This document shows positions 16,514-25,940 of a stretch of DNA of 64,000 nucleotides, one piece after another. The first letter of the stretch is position 1. Every line of letters begins with the position of its first letter. This DNA is from an uncultured Eubacteriales bacterium (GTDB lineage: Bacteria > Bacillota > Clostridia > Lachnospirales > CAMVHY01). Below the pieces are notes generated by a model. The model saw only the letters and a list, made by a program, of their open reading frames with translations. It made no database searches and had not been told where the DNA came from. Both the position numbers and the translations under genes were made by a program. The stretch lies in the NCBI GenBank assembly GCA_948543815.1, contig CAOVHW010000005.1:26755-90754 (forward strand), given 5' to 3'.

Positions 16514-17893
16514 TTATTTAACTATATCAAAATATTTTTCCGTCTCAGCCAATACAATTGGCGCAAGAAAAATAAGCGCGATTAAATTTGAAATTGTCAT
16601 TAGCCCGGTTGTGATATCGCACAATTCCCAAACCAAATTTATATCTATTACTGAACCAATTAATATAGAAGCGAGAAAAATAATTTTGTAAATTCCGATT
16701 AATTTATTGCCAAAAAGGAACTCAACAGCTTTTAAACCGTAATAAAAACAGCCGATTATAGTTGATATTGCAAAAAATATTATACACAATGTGATAAAAA
16801 TTTTTGCCATCGGCATTCCCATTGCGGATGCAAAAGATTTTGCGGTTAAAACTCCACCATTATCTAAATTTTTTAATCCATTTAATCCAAATTTAAAAAT
16901 TGCGTTACTATAAACAACTTTATCATAAACATGTCCAGTTAAAATTACAAGTGCGGTAAACGTACAAATTAAAAATGACGAAACGAAAACTTCTAAGATT
17001 CCGTACAAACCTTGCTCAACTGGTTCATTTAAATTTGATGCGGCATGAGCAATTGGTGCCGTACCAACTCCAGCTTCATTTGAACTTGTACCACGCGCAA
17101 TTCCATAATGCATAGCGGCAAAAATTCCGTAGCCTAAAACGCCACCGCCAAAACTTTTTAACTTAAATGCTTCCTGAAAAATTGACACAAAAGCACTCGG
17201 CACATATCTTATGTTTACAATAATAGCGAAAACGGAGCCAACAATATACAAAAGTCCCATAATCGGAACAAGTTTTGCCGTAACTTTTCCGATACTTTGC
17301 ATTCCACCAATTACAACTAATGCAATGACAAAAGCAATTGTCACACCCGTAAATAAATTTGGAACATAATCTTTCAAAATAAGCGCGATAGAATTTACCT
17401 GCATAATATTTCCCGTTGTAAAAGCTACCATCGTCAAAAAAATTGCGAACAAATATGCCAATATCGGAAATTTCAAACCATTTTTTATGTAATACATCGG
17501 GCCGCCACACCACTCACCCTTAGCATTTTTTTCACGAAATTTAAGTGCGAGAACAATCTCGGCATATTTAGTCATCATGCCGAAAAATGAAATTACCCAC
17601 ATCCAAAAAACTGAACCGGGACCACCAGCAACAATTGCTGTCGAAACACCGACAATACTTCCAACGCCAATAGTATTTGCCAAAGAAGTAGTAACAGCTT
17701 GCCACGGAGTAAATGCACCTTTGACATTTGAATGTTTTTTGTCAAAAATTATACCGATTGTTTTTTGAAACATAAATTTAAATTTGCGAACCTGAAAAAA
17801 ATTTGTTTTTACGGTGAAAAAAATCCCGAGGCCAAAAAGTAAAAAATATAGCAATGTCCAAATCATTGTGCTTACGAGTTTAGTAATATTCAT
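16514..17893 (-). CDS. Alanine/glycine:cation symporter (AGCS), copy 2
   Basis: A 459-aa paralogue of the flanking carriers with the same helices and signatures (WCGGPMYYIKNG, GIARGTSSNEAGVGTAP, LVWELCDITTGLMTISN). Its ATG at 17893 overlaps the TGA of copy 3 in an ATGA quartet, so the two are translationally coupled. Compared with copy 3 it has MPMAKIF instead of SVSNVF near residue 370 and a shorter hydrophilic C-terminus. A difference from copy 1 in the Gly-rich ion-site region (TSLANTIGVGSIVG) could mean a different substrate or ion preference; that is inference. Confidence 0.93.
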   Translation of the reverse strand: MNITKLVSTMIWTLLYFLLFGLGIFFTVKTNFFQVRKFKFMFQKTIGIIFDKKHSNVKGAFTPWQAVTTSLANTIGVGSIVGVSTAIVAGGPGSVFWMWVISFFGMMTKYAEIVLALKFREKNAKGEWCGGPMYYIKNGLKFPILAYLFAIFLTMVAFTTGNIMQVNSIALILKDYVPNLFTGVTIAFVIALVVIGGMQSIGKVTAKLVPIMGLLYIVGSVFAIIVNIRYVPSAFVSIFQEAFKLKSFGGGVLGYGIFAAMHYGIARGTSSNEAGVGTAPIAHAASNLNEPVEQGLYGILEVFVSSFLICTFTALVILTGHVYDKVVYSNAIFKFGLNGLKNLDNGGVLTAKSFASAMGMPMAKIFITLCIIFFAISTIIGCFYYGLKAVEFLFGNKLIGIYKIIFLASILIGSVIDINLVWELCDITTGLMTISNLIALIFLAPIVLAETEKYFDIVK

Positions 17894-19269
17894 TTGACAT
17901 CCTCTTTAAAATATTTTTTTGTTTCACTTAAAACAATTGGAGCGAGTAAAATAAGTGCGACCAAATTTGGGATAGCCATCAAACCATTTGAAATATCGCT
18001 TAACTCCCAAACCAAATTTATATCTATTGTCGCGCCAATTATTATTGCAACTAAAAATGCGAATTTATAGAATGCAGTCAATTTTTTACCGAAAAAAAAT
18101 TCGATACCTTTTTCACCATAATAGAACCAACCAATTATAGTTGATAATGCAAAGAAGATTATACATAAAGTGATAAAAACATTTGAAACCGAACCCATTG
18201 CGGATGCAAATGATTTAGCGGTTAAAACTCCACCATTATCTAAATTTTTTAATCCATCCACTCCGAATTTAAATATTGCGTCACCATAAATAATTTTATC
18301 GTAAACATGACCAGTTAAAATTACAAGTGCCGTCGACGTACAAATTATAAAAGATGATACGAAAACTTCCAAAATTCCATACAAACCTTGCTCAACTGGC
18401 TCATTTAAATTTGATGCTGCATGAGCAATCGGTGCCGAACCCATACCTGCTTCATTTGAAGTTGTACCACGCGCAATTCCATAATGCATAGCGGCAAAAA
18501 TTCCATAACCTAAACTTCCACCACTAAAACTTTTTAATTTAAATGCTTCTTGAAAAATTGACACAAAAGCACTCGGCACATATTTTATATTTATAATAAG
18601 AGTAAAAATCGAGCCAAATATGTACAAAATTCCCATAATCGGAACAAGTTTTGCTGTAATTTTACCAATACTTTGCATACCACCGATTACAATCAGCGCA
18701 ATTACGAAAGCAATTATCAAACCGACAAATAAATTTGGCACATAATCTTTTAAAATAAATGAAATAGAATTAATTTGAAGGATATTTCCAGTTGTAAAAG
18801 AAGCAATTATCAAAGAAATCGCAAATATATAAGCCAATATTGGAATTTTTAAACCGTCACGAATATAATACATCGGCCCACCGCACCACTCACCTTTATC
18901 ATTTTTTTTACGAAATTTAAGTGCGAGAACAATTTCTGCGTATTTAGTCATCATTCCAAAGAAAGAAATTACCCACATCCAAAAAATTGCCCCGGGCCCA
19001 CCAACAACAATTGCAGTAGAAACACCAACAATACTTCCGACACCAATAGTACTAGCCAAAGAAGTAGTAACAGCTTGCCACGGAGTAAATGCGCCTTTAA
19101 CATTTAAATGTTTTTTATCGAAAATTATACCGATTGTTTTTTGAATCATAAATTTAAATTTACGAACCTGAAAGAAATTTGTTTTTACAGTAAAAAAAAT
19201 CCCGAGGCCAAAAAGTAAAAAATATAATGGCGTCCAAATCATTGTACTTATAAATTTCATTAAAATCAT
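17890..19269 (-). CDS. Alanine/glycine:cation symporter (AGCS), copy 3
   Basis: A 459-aa AGCS carrier, first in transcription order of the triplet, behind a good promoter (19299-19327). Same signatures: SLASTIGVGSIVGVSTAI, WCGGPMYYIRDGL, GIARGTTSNEAGMGSAP, LVWELSDISNGL. It overlaps copy 2 by four bases. The ATG at 19269 is the annotated start, preceded by GAGGTG; MILMKFIST has a second Met at position 4, which would lie further from the SD. Three tandem copies of the same transporter family indicate local duplication and probably heavy use of alanine/glycine, either as nutrients or, in spore formers, in connection with germination. Confidence 0.93.
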   Translation of the reverse strand: MILMKFISTMIWTPLYFLLFGLGIFFTVKTNFFQVRKFKFMIQKTIGIIFDKKHLNVKGAFTPWQAVTTSLASTIGVGSIVGVSTAIVVGGPGAIFWMWVISFFGMMTKYAEIVLALKFRKKNDKGEWCGGPMYYIRDGLKIPILAYIFAISLIIASFTTGNILQINSISFILKDYVPNLFVGLIIAFVIALIVIGGMQSIGKITAKLVPIMGILYIFGSIFTLIINIKYVPSAFVSIFQEAFKLKSFSGGSLGYGIFAAMHYGIARGTTSNEAGMGSAPIAHAASNLNEPVEQGLYGILEVFVSSFIICTSTALVILTGHVYDKIIYGDAIFKFGVDGLKNLDNGGVLTAKSFASAMGSVSNVFITLCIIFFALSTIIGWFYYGEKGIEFFFGKKLTAFYKFAFLVAIIIGATIDINLVWELSDISNGLMAIPNLVALILLAPIVLSETKKYFKEDVK

Positions 19270-19298
19270 AAAAAAACACCTCAGAAATATTTCTCGAC

Positions 19299-19327
19299 AT
19301 TATAGCATAAATATTACAAAACTACAA
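19299..19327 (-). promoter_or_regulatory. Promoter of the AGCS copy 3-copy 2 operon
   Basis: Minus strand: TTGTAG, 17 bases, TATAAT with TGC directly before the -10. It lies 30 bases upstream of ATG 19269. Confidence 0.65.
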
Positions 19328-19483
19328 GCAAAAAAGGATTTTGTACAAAATATAATTATAAATATTGAAAAATTCAATTTGTTTCATTATCATCAGTAAA
19401 AAACGAACTTGCTATTTTCTCGATAATCTAAAAATATATGAATTATATTGTTTTTTTAATAAAAAAATCAAAATTTTTGGTAA

Positions 19484-19518
19484 CAAAAAGCTCACGAAAA
19501 ATTTTTTCGTGAGCTTTT
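19484..19518 (-). terminator. Terminator after gtrA
   Basis: 15-bp perfect stem (19486-19500 with 19504-19518, AAAAGCTCACGAAAA) with a 3-base loop, just beyond the gtrA stop. Confidence 0.88.
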
Positions 19519-19530
19519 AAGATTTTTATG

Positions 19531-19938
19531 TTAAATTTTTTTGTCAGAAGAATATTCAAACACAAAAATTTTTTGACCAAAATAATTCAAAACTGTAAAT
19601 AAAATCATACCGATAAACATAGAAATATTTTCGCGTATTGATTTAGAAAATGTAGTAAAAATGAAATTTACAAATGGTTTTGCTAGTCCATAAGCTATGC
19701 CGTAGCAAATTATCAAATTGAAAATGAATTTAAATATTTGCTTTACAGATTTAGTTTTATTTTGAAACGTAAAATATTTATTCAAAAAAAAGCTGAGTAT
19801 CCCACCAAATATATAATTCATTGCAGTCGAAAAAAAATAATTGCAGTTAAAAAAATTGTATAGCGTAAACATTATTGCGTACCCGAGCAAAGTATTCAAA
19901 ATCCCGACAAAAATAAATTTCAATACTGTTTTATTCAT
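19531..19938 (-). CDS. GtrA-like membrane protein
   Basis: A 135-aa GtrA family protein with four membrane helices. The family start pattern KFIFVGILNTLLGYAIMF and the later FLNKYFTFQNK and FIGMILFTVLNYFGQKIFVF are clear. GtrA-like proteins are thought to flip or present undecaprenyl-linked sugars for cell-envelope glycosylation; a partner glycosyltransferase is usually near but none is seen here. I choose ATG 19938 (GGAGG eight bases upstream) over an ORF start 12 residues earlier. The gene is bounded by terminators on both sides. Confidence 0.88.
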   Translation of the reverse strand: MNKTVLKFIFVGILNTLLGYAIMFTLYNFFNCNYFFSTAMNYIFGGILSFFLNKYFTFQNKTKSVKQIFKFIFNLIICYGIAYGLAKPFVNFIFTTFSKSIRENISMFIGMILFTVLNYFGQKIFVFEYSSDKKI

Positions 19939-19951
19939 ATTAAACCTCCAA

Positions 19952-19988
19952 TAAAAAATCACCTTAATTATCACAAATAATTAAGGTG
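19952..19988 (-). terminator. Terminator after rpmA
   Basis: 11-bp perfect stem CACCTTAATTA (19960-19970) with TAATTAAGGTG (19978-19988); on the minus strand followed by ATTTTTTAT. Confidence 0.85.
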
Positions 19989-19997
19989 TAAAAAAAA

Positions 19998-20288
19998 TTA
20001 GCTAGCTTTTTCAACTTCATAAACTGAAACTTGTTTTTTATCTTTTCCTTTACGTTCATATTTTACTTGGCCGTCAATTAAAGCAAATAATGTGTCATCA
20101 GAACCTTTACCAACATTAATTCCAGGATGAATTTTTGTTCCACGTTGCTTGTACAAAATATTTCCGGCTCTAACAAATTGACCGTCAGCTCTTTTCGCAC
20201 CTAAACGTTTTGAATGTGAATCACGGCCATTTTTAGTAGAACCAGCACCTTTTTTATGTGCAAAAAAACTTAAACTTAATTCAATCAT
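19998..20288 (-). CDS. rpmA: 50S ribosomal protein L27 with cleavable N-terminus
   Basis: A 96-aa L27 starting at ATG 20288 with GGAGGTG SD. The core is standard ([34 protein letters not shown]). The N-terminus [14 protein letters not shown] carries the Firmicutes extension with the FFA motif, where the protease Prp cleaves after FFA to expose the mature N-terminus that reaches the peptidyl transferase centre. The protease gene lies directly upstream and overlaps rpmA by four bases (ATGA), so protease and substrate are made together. It ends at a terminator. Confidence 0.97.
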   Translation of the reverse strand: MIELSLSFFAHKKGAGSTKNGRDSHSKRLGAKRADGQFVRAGNILYKQRGTKIHPGINVGKGSDDTLFALIDGQVKYERKGKDKKQVSVYEVEKAS

Positions 20289-20596
20289 GATTTCACCTCC
20301 GAGATACAAACAAATTTATCATATTTTTGTACGACATCTTTTAATCCAAATTCAAGCGCCATGATTAAAATTTTTGAGTCATGAGAAATATTTTTATCGG
20401 TAAATTTAAAATCAATTAATCCAGATTTTTTATCATAGTTACAAATAAATTTGTCAGTAGTAAATTTTTCAATACAATTAACTGTATTAATTGTAAACAA
20501 TGAAACTGCTGAACAAATATATTCTGGCGCATGCCCTTTTATTTTAAAGGCCGATAATTCACCAACAGAATTATAAAAAAAATTAATCTGAATCAT
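20285..20596 (-). CDS. prp: Ribosomal-processing cysteine protease Prp
   Basis: A 103-aa Prp (YsxB) protein, encoded as always between rplU and rpmA. Prp removes the N-terminal extension of L27. The catalytic His (KGHA, His22) and Cys (ICSAVS, Cys28) are present. In most members His and Cys are about 12 residues apart, separated by a flexible Gly/Asp-containing loop; here only five residues lie between them (A-P-E-Y-I), so the loop is shortened by about six. The flanking strands look normal, so the enzyme may still be active. Its ATG directly follows the rplU stop. Confidence 0.9.
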   Translation of the reverse strand: MIQINFFYNSVGELSAFKIKGHAPEYICSAVSLFTINTVNCIEKFTTDKFICNYDKKSGLIDFKFTDKNISHDSKILIMALEFGLKDVVQKYDKFVCISEVKS

Positions 20597-20908
20597 TTAA
20601 AATGAAATATTTTCAATTTTTAATTGAGTAAATTGTTGGCGATGGCCTTTCTTTTTATGAAAACCTTTCTTCGATTTGAATTTATAAACAATAACTTTTT
20701 TTTCTTTACCATTACCAATAACACTTGAAGTTACTGATGCATTTTCAATATAAGGACTACCAGTCAAAATATTTTGACCATCAGCTATAAGCAAAACATT
20801 TTTTAAATCATAACTTTGACCTTGTTCAAGCGGTAATTTTTCAACTTTAATTATATCGCCTACAAAAACTTTATATTGCTTTGAACCGGTCTCAATTATT
20901 GCGTACAT
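20597..20908 (-). CDS. rplU: 50S ribosomal protein L21
   Basis: A 103-aa L21, normal length, with MYAIIETGSKQYKV at the start and the C-terminal KFKSKKGFHKKKGHRQ. It binds 23S rRNA domain VI region and needs L20. It leads the rplU-prp-rpmA operon, with an AGGAGG SD and a promoter at 20982-21011. Confidence 0.97.
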   Translation of the reverse strand: MYAIIETGSKQYKVFVGDIIKVEKLPLEQGQSYDLKNVLLIADGQNILTGSPYIENASVTSSVIGNGKEKKVIVYKFKSKKGFHKKKGHRQQFTQLKIENISF

Positions 20909-20975
20909 AATAAGCCTCCTAAAACTTTTAATCGCCTGATATGGTAGAAATTTTAAACCTCTCAGAGCGTCAACA
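20909..20975 (-). ncRNA. Putative L21 leader
   Basis: The transcript leader between the promoter and rplU contains CGCTCTGA and, 28 bases later, TCAGGCG, which can pair with a single-base bulge and bring the two halves together just before the SD. Position and size fit the L21 leader motif known upstream of rplU in Bacillota. I did not align it to a covariance model. Confidence 0.4.
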
Positions 20976-20981
20976 TTTCTA

Positions 20982-21011
20982 ATTTTATCACAAAAATTTT
21001 CATTATGTCAA
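20982..21011 (-). promoter_or_regulatory. Promoter of rplU-prp-rpmA
   Basis: Minus strand: TTGACA, 18 bases, TAAAAT with TGA before the -10. Confidence 0.8.
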
Positions 21012-21116
21012 TAATAAATTCTGTATCAAATTTTGCAATGTAATGTGTAAAAAATTACAAAAAAATAGCTGACAAATTATTTTTTATCAGTTATTTTTAT
21101 AAAGCTAGAATAAATT

Positions 21117-24100
21117 TTATGGCAAATATTCATTTGTATTTATTTTAGTTTGACTTTGATCAGGTGAATTTTTATTAAAACCATTTAGATTATTTGTATT
21201 TTCATTTTCTGCTTCAGATGAAATATTAATTCCAGAATTTTTATTTAAATTTTCGTATTTTGTTTTCATTTTCTTACCATAAATAATTTTTGCTGAAATC
21301 ATTGTAATTACAGCAATTGTTATTAATGAAGCAGCTGTTGCAATAGCAGCAATTGTTGAAAGAAATACATAAAATAATATACCAAATATTAATGCGGCAG
21401 ATAAAAATCCAATTCCTAAATAGGTACCTATTTTAAAATTTTTTAAAGCTGAATTTTTATTTGTTGGTTCATGTTTATTTGAATTTTTATCATCATTTTC
21501 ATTTGTGTTTGAAGTATTTTCAGTAACATTAGCATTTGAATTATCATTTTTGATTGTATCACTTTTGTTGTCATCAGAGAGATTTGCAATATCATTATTA
21601 TTATGTTTGATTATATTACTTTCAATGGCATCTTTGCTTTCATCATTAATGATTTCATCTTCATCATCACTTGACAATGTTATGGAAATATTACTATGGG
21701 AAATACCATTAAAATCATTGTTGCTTTGATTATCATTTTCATTTTTTATATTTAAGTCTGATATTTCATTATCGTTTGGATTATCATTTTCATTGTCGTT
21801 TTCATTTTCCTTATTTTTTTCTTCGTTTGATTTGTCTTTGTGTAATTTATGATACAAATCACATAAATTATTAAAATTTGTACGTGCTTCATAATTTTCT
21901 ATGGCAGCATTTATTTGTTCGGCATTTTTGGGAATAAATATTGTTTCATCAAACTTTTTGAAAAAAGGTTTAATAACTTCAGAATATTTTGTTCCTTCAA
22001 GTTTAAAATAATCAGTATTATTTAAATAAAATTCATCATTTTCTAAATAAAAATCAATTAAAAAACCAGCATTTAGTAATTTTATAATGTTATCAGAATT
22101 TAGTACTTTATCAGCAAAAATATGATAATTATTTTTGTCAATATTAATTTTGTTAATTTGGATTTTGGATAAAAATAAAGAGAAAGTTTCGTTGTTAAAA
22201 ATATTATTTTTGCAAATAGAAAATATAGCATTAATTGAGTTTTCATTTAAGATATAATTTTGATTATAATGATTTAATTTGTCTAAAATTACAGTCAAAT
22301 TTTGAAAAGTTAAATTGAACTTTGCTTTTTCACAAAAATCAATTATAGAATCATCAGTAAAAATATTATTTGTACAAAGTGAAAAAATTTTATTTATTAT
22401 GTTTTCATTTAAGTAATTATAACAAAAATCAAAAAAAGTTTTTAAATCTTTGATATTTGAAATTTCGTTTTTATAATTATCAAATATTTTATTTGTTAAT
22501 TTCGGATTTAGTACGGAATGATATTTTGACAAAATTTCAAGTATGTTTTCAAAAGTTATATTTTCAATTTCGTAATGTGAAAATATTTCATTTGCTACAC
22601 CAAACGTTAAAAAATTTTGACATACATTTGAAATTTTAGTTAAATTTGTAAAAGTTATAGTTTCATTTTTGCAAATTGTAAATATTGAGTATATAACATT
22701 TTCATTTAAATTTTCTTTGATTTGATTTAAAATTTGAATTAAATTTTCAAATGTTAAAATATCATCTTTACATTTTTTTAATATCTCATTAATTACATAA
22801 GGATTTAATTCTTCATGAAATTTTTCTAAAATAGCATTTAAATTATCAAAGTCAAAAATTTTAGGTTTAAAAAAATTAAGAATGATTAACATCATAAAAT
22901 TATTTACTTTGTCAACTTTATTTAAAATTTGCTTTAAATAATTGTTATCTAAAATTGGTTCTTTAAACCGGAGAGATAAAATTGATAAATCTGTTTCAGA
23001 AAAATTATTTTTATAAGTTAAGAATAATTGATTTAAATTTTCTAAATTTGATCGTTCAATAAATCCATTACTACCAAATATTTCATTTAATATTTTTTCA
23101 AATTCACTTAACTCATTTGAATTATTTTGCATATCAAAATTCAATTGGAAATTAGGTAAAATGTTAATTTGCTTATCATTTACTATAACGTGATATTTGG
23201 AAAATTTATTTTCTTGAATATGTTGTATTACAGAAAAATTATCTACATCTAATCCTAAAAGTTCCGATTGTGAATTAGCATTGCTAATTTCGTTTTGTTC
23301 ATTTTTTAAAACCATAAGTTCATTGGCAAAATCTTGAGCAATTTCTGCCGCAAATTTTATTTTAAATAATTCTTCAACATCATTTTCTACGTTAATTAAA
23401 TCGCAGAAAAAATTATTAACAGCCCAATTAATTTCAAATAATTCAGTTTCAGAAAAATTTTCAGATATTAATTTCTCATATAAAACAATGTAATTATTTG
23501 ATATATCAAGATGTTCTGTTTCGATATAATATTTCCAGTTCATTAAAAAAGCTTTAAGTTTGTCATGTAAATTTTCAAATTTAGCAATTTGATTTTCAAA
23601 AATTTCTTTGTGATTTTGATATGGATAATTTCTATAGGTGTCAAGTAATGGTATATAATTTTCGCCAAAATTTTCTTCTAATGTTTGATTAAATTGATTA
23701 TCTGATAATATGTTAACGCCTGGACTTGACTTTTGTTTCCCTTCAATAAATTCGCAGAATAATGTTACTTTTTTTTGTTGTTCAGAAGAAAGTTTTCTAA
23801 AATATTTTTGATTATCACGAATCATGAATAATGTATTGTAATTTTTGTTTCTATCAGGATCAGTAAGAAGAAATACAAATTCATCATAAATCTTTACTAA
23901 TATTTCAAATAAAAAACAGAGTTCTGGTTTGTAAAATTTTTGATAAGAATAACTTTCATTGTTTATTATTTCTCCTGTTGAAAGTGTAATATTTTTTGTT
24001 TGATTATCTATATCAATTTTTGTTTGTGTTACTCTATAATATTTTGGTTTGAGAATTTCAAAAACATTAATAGCGCTTATGTTTTGATTTATATTGAAAA

Positions 24101-25487
24101 AATGTTCATCAGGTATTGAATTTATTTTTCCAAAAATCCAGTTATCATAATTTTCATTGCGAGATAAATATTTTTTTATTAATCTTTCATCAAGATAACT
24201 AAGATCAAAAAAAATATTACCGATAGCGTTTTTCAATTCAATAAAATCTTTATCAGTAAATCCTTTGTTTTTTAATTCACAATATAATTCATAGCTGTTA
24301 AGGTTAATATAAGTTTTTGCTCTGGACTTTGCCATAATATCTTTTATACTTTTAGCTTTATCATTTTTCTTGATAAAAGGAATTTCTAAATTAATTTTAG
24401 CTTTTAAATCAGGTGAAAGTTTGTCAAATTGAACTTGCCAATTTCCTTTATATTCAATAGGCAAATCCGAATTTTCATTTCGTAATGCTTGCAAAATTTC
24501 AAATAACTGTGGTAAATGAGATGGCAAAAATATATTGTAAAAAAAAGAATTATCTTGCATGATAATTCCCGTTGATAATTTATCATTTTCAACAAGCCTT
24601 CTAAGAATTGACGAAGTATTTGGCTTTGTATCTTTTGTTATTATTTCTTGAGGGCCAATTAAAAATTTTATATTTGGATTGGCCGTAACCAAATGTTCCA
24701 TAAGCAAAAGACATGGAACAGATTTAAATTCACCAATTGTATTTCCTGAAAAAATAATTTTTTGATTAAAATTAGGATTAATTTGTAGATTTGGTAAAGC
24801 ATAAAAAGAATTTTTGGATTTGGTTAATTTGTCAGAAATTTTATTTGCATATGATAATGGGTATTGCATATTAGTCAAAGGATTACTAAGATCTTTAGGC
24901 ATTTCATCTTGTAAAATATGTGTGTCATTATAAAAGAAATTCATATTTGATGAATTAGATTCATTTGAAATTACAATTTTATATTCATTATCTTCAAATT
25001 TTTGAGTAAAAATTAATTTATCATTATCTTTAATAAATGTTATAGGATTTTTTACATACTTTTTTGAATTTAATCTTTGGATGTCCTTGTTAATTTTTTC
25101 GGTAATGTTGATATTGCTAACTGCATTTAAATTTGGAAGCATAAAAAAATTATTTATCATTTGAGTAAAATTATTTTCAACGTTTCCATTTGCTATTTCT
25201 TTTAATGGAATTAATGGAATTAATTCTTCTTCAGAAATAAATTTTTGTTCTTCAATTTCATAAAAAGACAATCCATTAAAATTGCAAACACCTAATGAAA
25301 TTAATTTTTCTATCAGAGATAAAATATCTCCGTCAATATTTGAGATAATTATTAAAGAATTTTCTGAGGGAGATTCTCCTGCCTGAAAGTTCTGTATTAC
25401 GCTAAAATATTCTTTTCGTTCGTTTAAATCATTTAGTGAGGTTATAGGTTCTTGATTTTCATTAATTTGAGTGTTATCTTCTGACAT
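21117..25487 (-). CDS. Giant unknown protein: possible pseudo-phosphoesterase, helical repeats, C-terminal membrane hairpin
   Basis: A 1456-aa protein with no full-length match I recognise. Residues about 45-330 have the layout of a calcineurin-like/PPP metallophosphoesterase: IIISNIDGD (45-54) for GDxHG, IIFSGNTIGEF (244-254) for GDxxDRG, and FLIGPQE 31 residues later for GNHE. Every metal ligand is replaced and there is a ~170-residue insert, so it would be catalytically dead. Residues about 877-1100 are at least five tandem ~33-residue helical repeats (TFENLIQILNQ then LNENVIYSIF patterns). Residues about 1240-1345 are Asn/Asp/Glu/Ser low complexity. Two membrane segments follow (about 1353-1375 and 1379-1402), then a polar tail. 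No signal peptide. SD GGGGTG. The domain reading is inference. Confidence 0.8.
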   Translation of the reverse strand: MSEDNTQINENQEPITSLNDLNERKEYFSVIQNFQAGESPSENSLIIISNIDGDILSLIEKLISLGVCNFNGLSFYEIEEQKFISEEELIPLIPLKEIANGNVENNFTQMINNFFMLPNLNAVSNINITEKINKDIQRLNSKKYVKNPITFIKDNDKLIFTQKFEDNEYKIVISNESNSSNMNFFYNDTHILQDEMPKDLSNPLTNMQYPLSYANKISDKLTKSKNSFYALPNLQINPNFNQKIIFSGNTIGEFKSVPCLLLMEHLVTANPNIKFLIGPQEIITKDTKPNTSSILRRLVENDKLSTGIIMQDNSFFYNIFLPSHLPQLFEILQALRNENSDLPIEYKGNWQVQFDKLSPDLKAKINLEIPFIKKNDKAKSIKDIMAKSRAKTYINLNSYELYCELKNKGFTDKDFIELKNAIGNIFFDLSYLDERLIKKYLSRNENYDNWIFGKINSIPDEHFFNINQNISAINVFEILKPKYYRVTQTKIDIDNQTKNITLSTGEIINNESYSYQKFYKPELCFLFEILVKIYDEFVFLLTDPDRNKNYNTLFMIRDNQKYFRKLSSEQQKKVTLFCEFIEGKQKSSPGVNILSDNQFNQTLEENFGENYIPLLDTYRNYPYQNHKEIFENQIAKFENLHDKLKAFLMNWKYYIETEHLDISNNYIVLYEKLISENFSETELFEINWAVNNFFCDLINVENDVEELFKIKFAAEIAQDFANELMVLKNEQNEISNANSQSELLGLDVDNFSVIQHIQENKFSKYHVIVNDKQINILPNFQLNFDMQNNSNELSEFEKILNEIFGSNGFIERSNLENLNQLFLTYKNNFSETDLSILSLRFKEPILDNNYLKQILNKVDKVNNFMMLIILNFFKPKIFDFDNLNAILEKFHEELNPYVINEILKKCKDDILTFENLIQILNQIKENLNENVIYSIFTICKNETITFTNLTKISNVCQNFLTFGVANEIFSHYEIENITFENILEILSKYHSVLNPKLTNKIFDNYKNEISNIKDLKTFFDFCYNYLNENIINKIFSLCTNNIFTDDSIIDFCEKAKFNLTFQNLTVILDKLNHYNQNYILNENSINAIFSICKNNIFNNETFSLFLSKIQINKINIDKNNYHIFADKVLNSDNIIKLLNAGFLIDFYLENDEFYLNNTDYFKLEGTKYSEVIKPFFKKFDETIFIPKNAEQINAAIENYEARTNFNNLCDLYHKLHKDKSNEEKNKENENDNENDNPNDNEISDLNIKNENDNQSNNDFNGISHSNISITLSSDDEDEIINDESKDAIESNIIKHNNNDIANLSDDNKSDTIKNDNSNANVTENTSNTNENDDKNSNKHEPTNKNSALKNFKIGTYLGIGFLSAALIFGILFYVFLSTIAAIATAASLITIAVITMISAKIIYGKKMKTKYENLNKNSGINISSEAENENTNNLNGFNKNSPDQSQTKINTNEYLP

Positions 25488-25611
25488 AATTTTTCACCCC
25501 TGATTCATTAAATTGAGAATTTTTCACATACATATTTACATGGTAACATAATTAGTACAAAAAAACAAATAATTATAAATATGTCTATACGATTACAAAC
25601 TTCATATAAAC

Positions 25612-25641
25612 TTGACAATTTCACACAATTTTTTTTACCAT
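25612..25641 (+). promoter_or_regulatory. Candidate promoter for the 81-aa gene
   Basis: TTGACA (25612-25617), 18 bases, TACCAT (25636-25641). The -10 is a weak match. Confidence 0.4.
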
Positions 25642-25685
25642 AAAGAGGTAACATTAAATTTCAAAAAATTTTTGGAGGGATTTTG

Positions 25686-25931
25686 ATGTCACAAAGACCT
25701 GCATCAAAAAAACAAATTGCTAATCTTACTAGAAATTTAGATAAATGTATGCAAGCATTAGAAAATTTGCCACCAGAAGTACAAGAAATGCTAGCAGAAG
25801 GACTCGAAAGAAATGGTATTACAGAGGAAAAAATAAATAAATCTTTATATATTTTACGTATGTTAGAAAATATGCCAGTTCCGCCTCTTGCATCTGTATC
25901 ATATAATAGAAATATTCCAACCTATGTATAA
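25686..25931 (+). CDS. Small helical protein, unknown
   Basis: An 81-aa protein (MSQRPASKKQ...) with GGAGGG seven bases before ATG 25686. It is mostly helical, with a Leu/Glu-rich middle (ALENLPPEVQEMLAEGLER) and a Pro-rich end (NMPVPPLASV), no membrane segment and no Cys pair. It is divergent from the giant 1456-aa gene across 198 bases and followed by a perfect palindromic terminator, so it is a free-standing gene. I recognise no family. The strong SD, clean start and terminator argue that it is real. Confidence 0.75.
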   Translation: MSQRPASKKQIANLTRNLDKCMQALENLPPEVQEMLAEGLERNGITEEKINKSLYILRMLENMPVPPLASVSYNRNIPTYV

Positions 25932-25940
25932 CATTATAAA

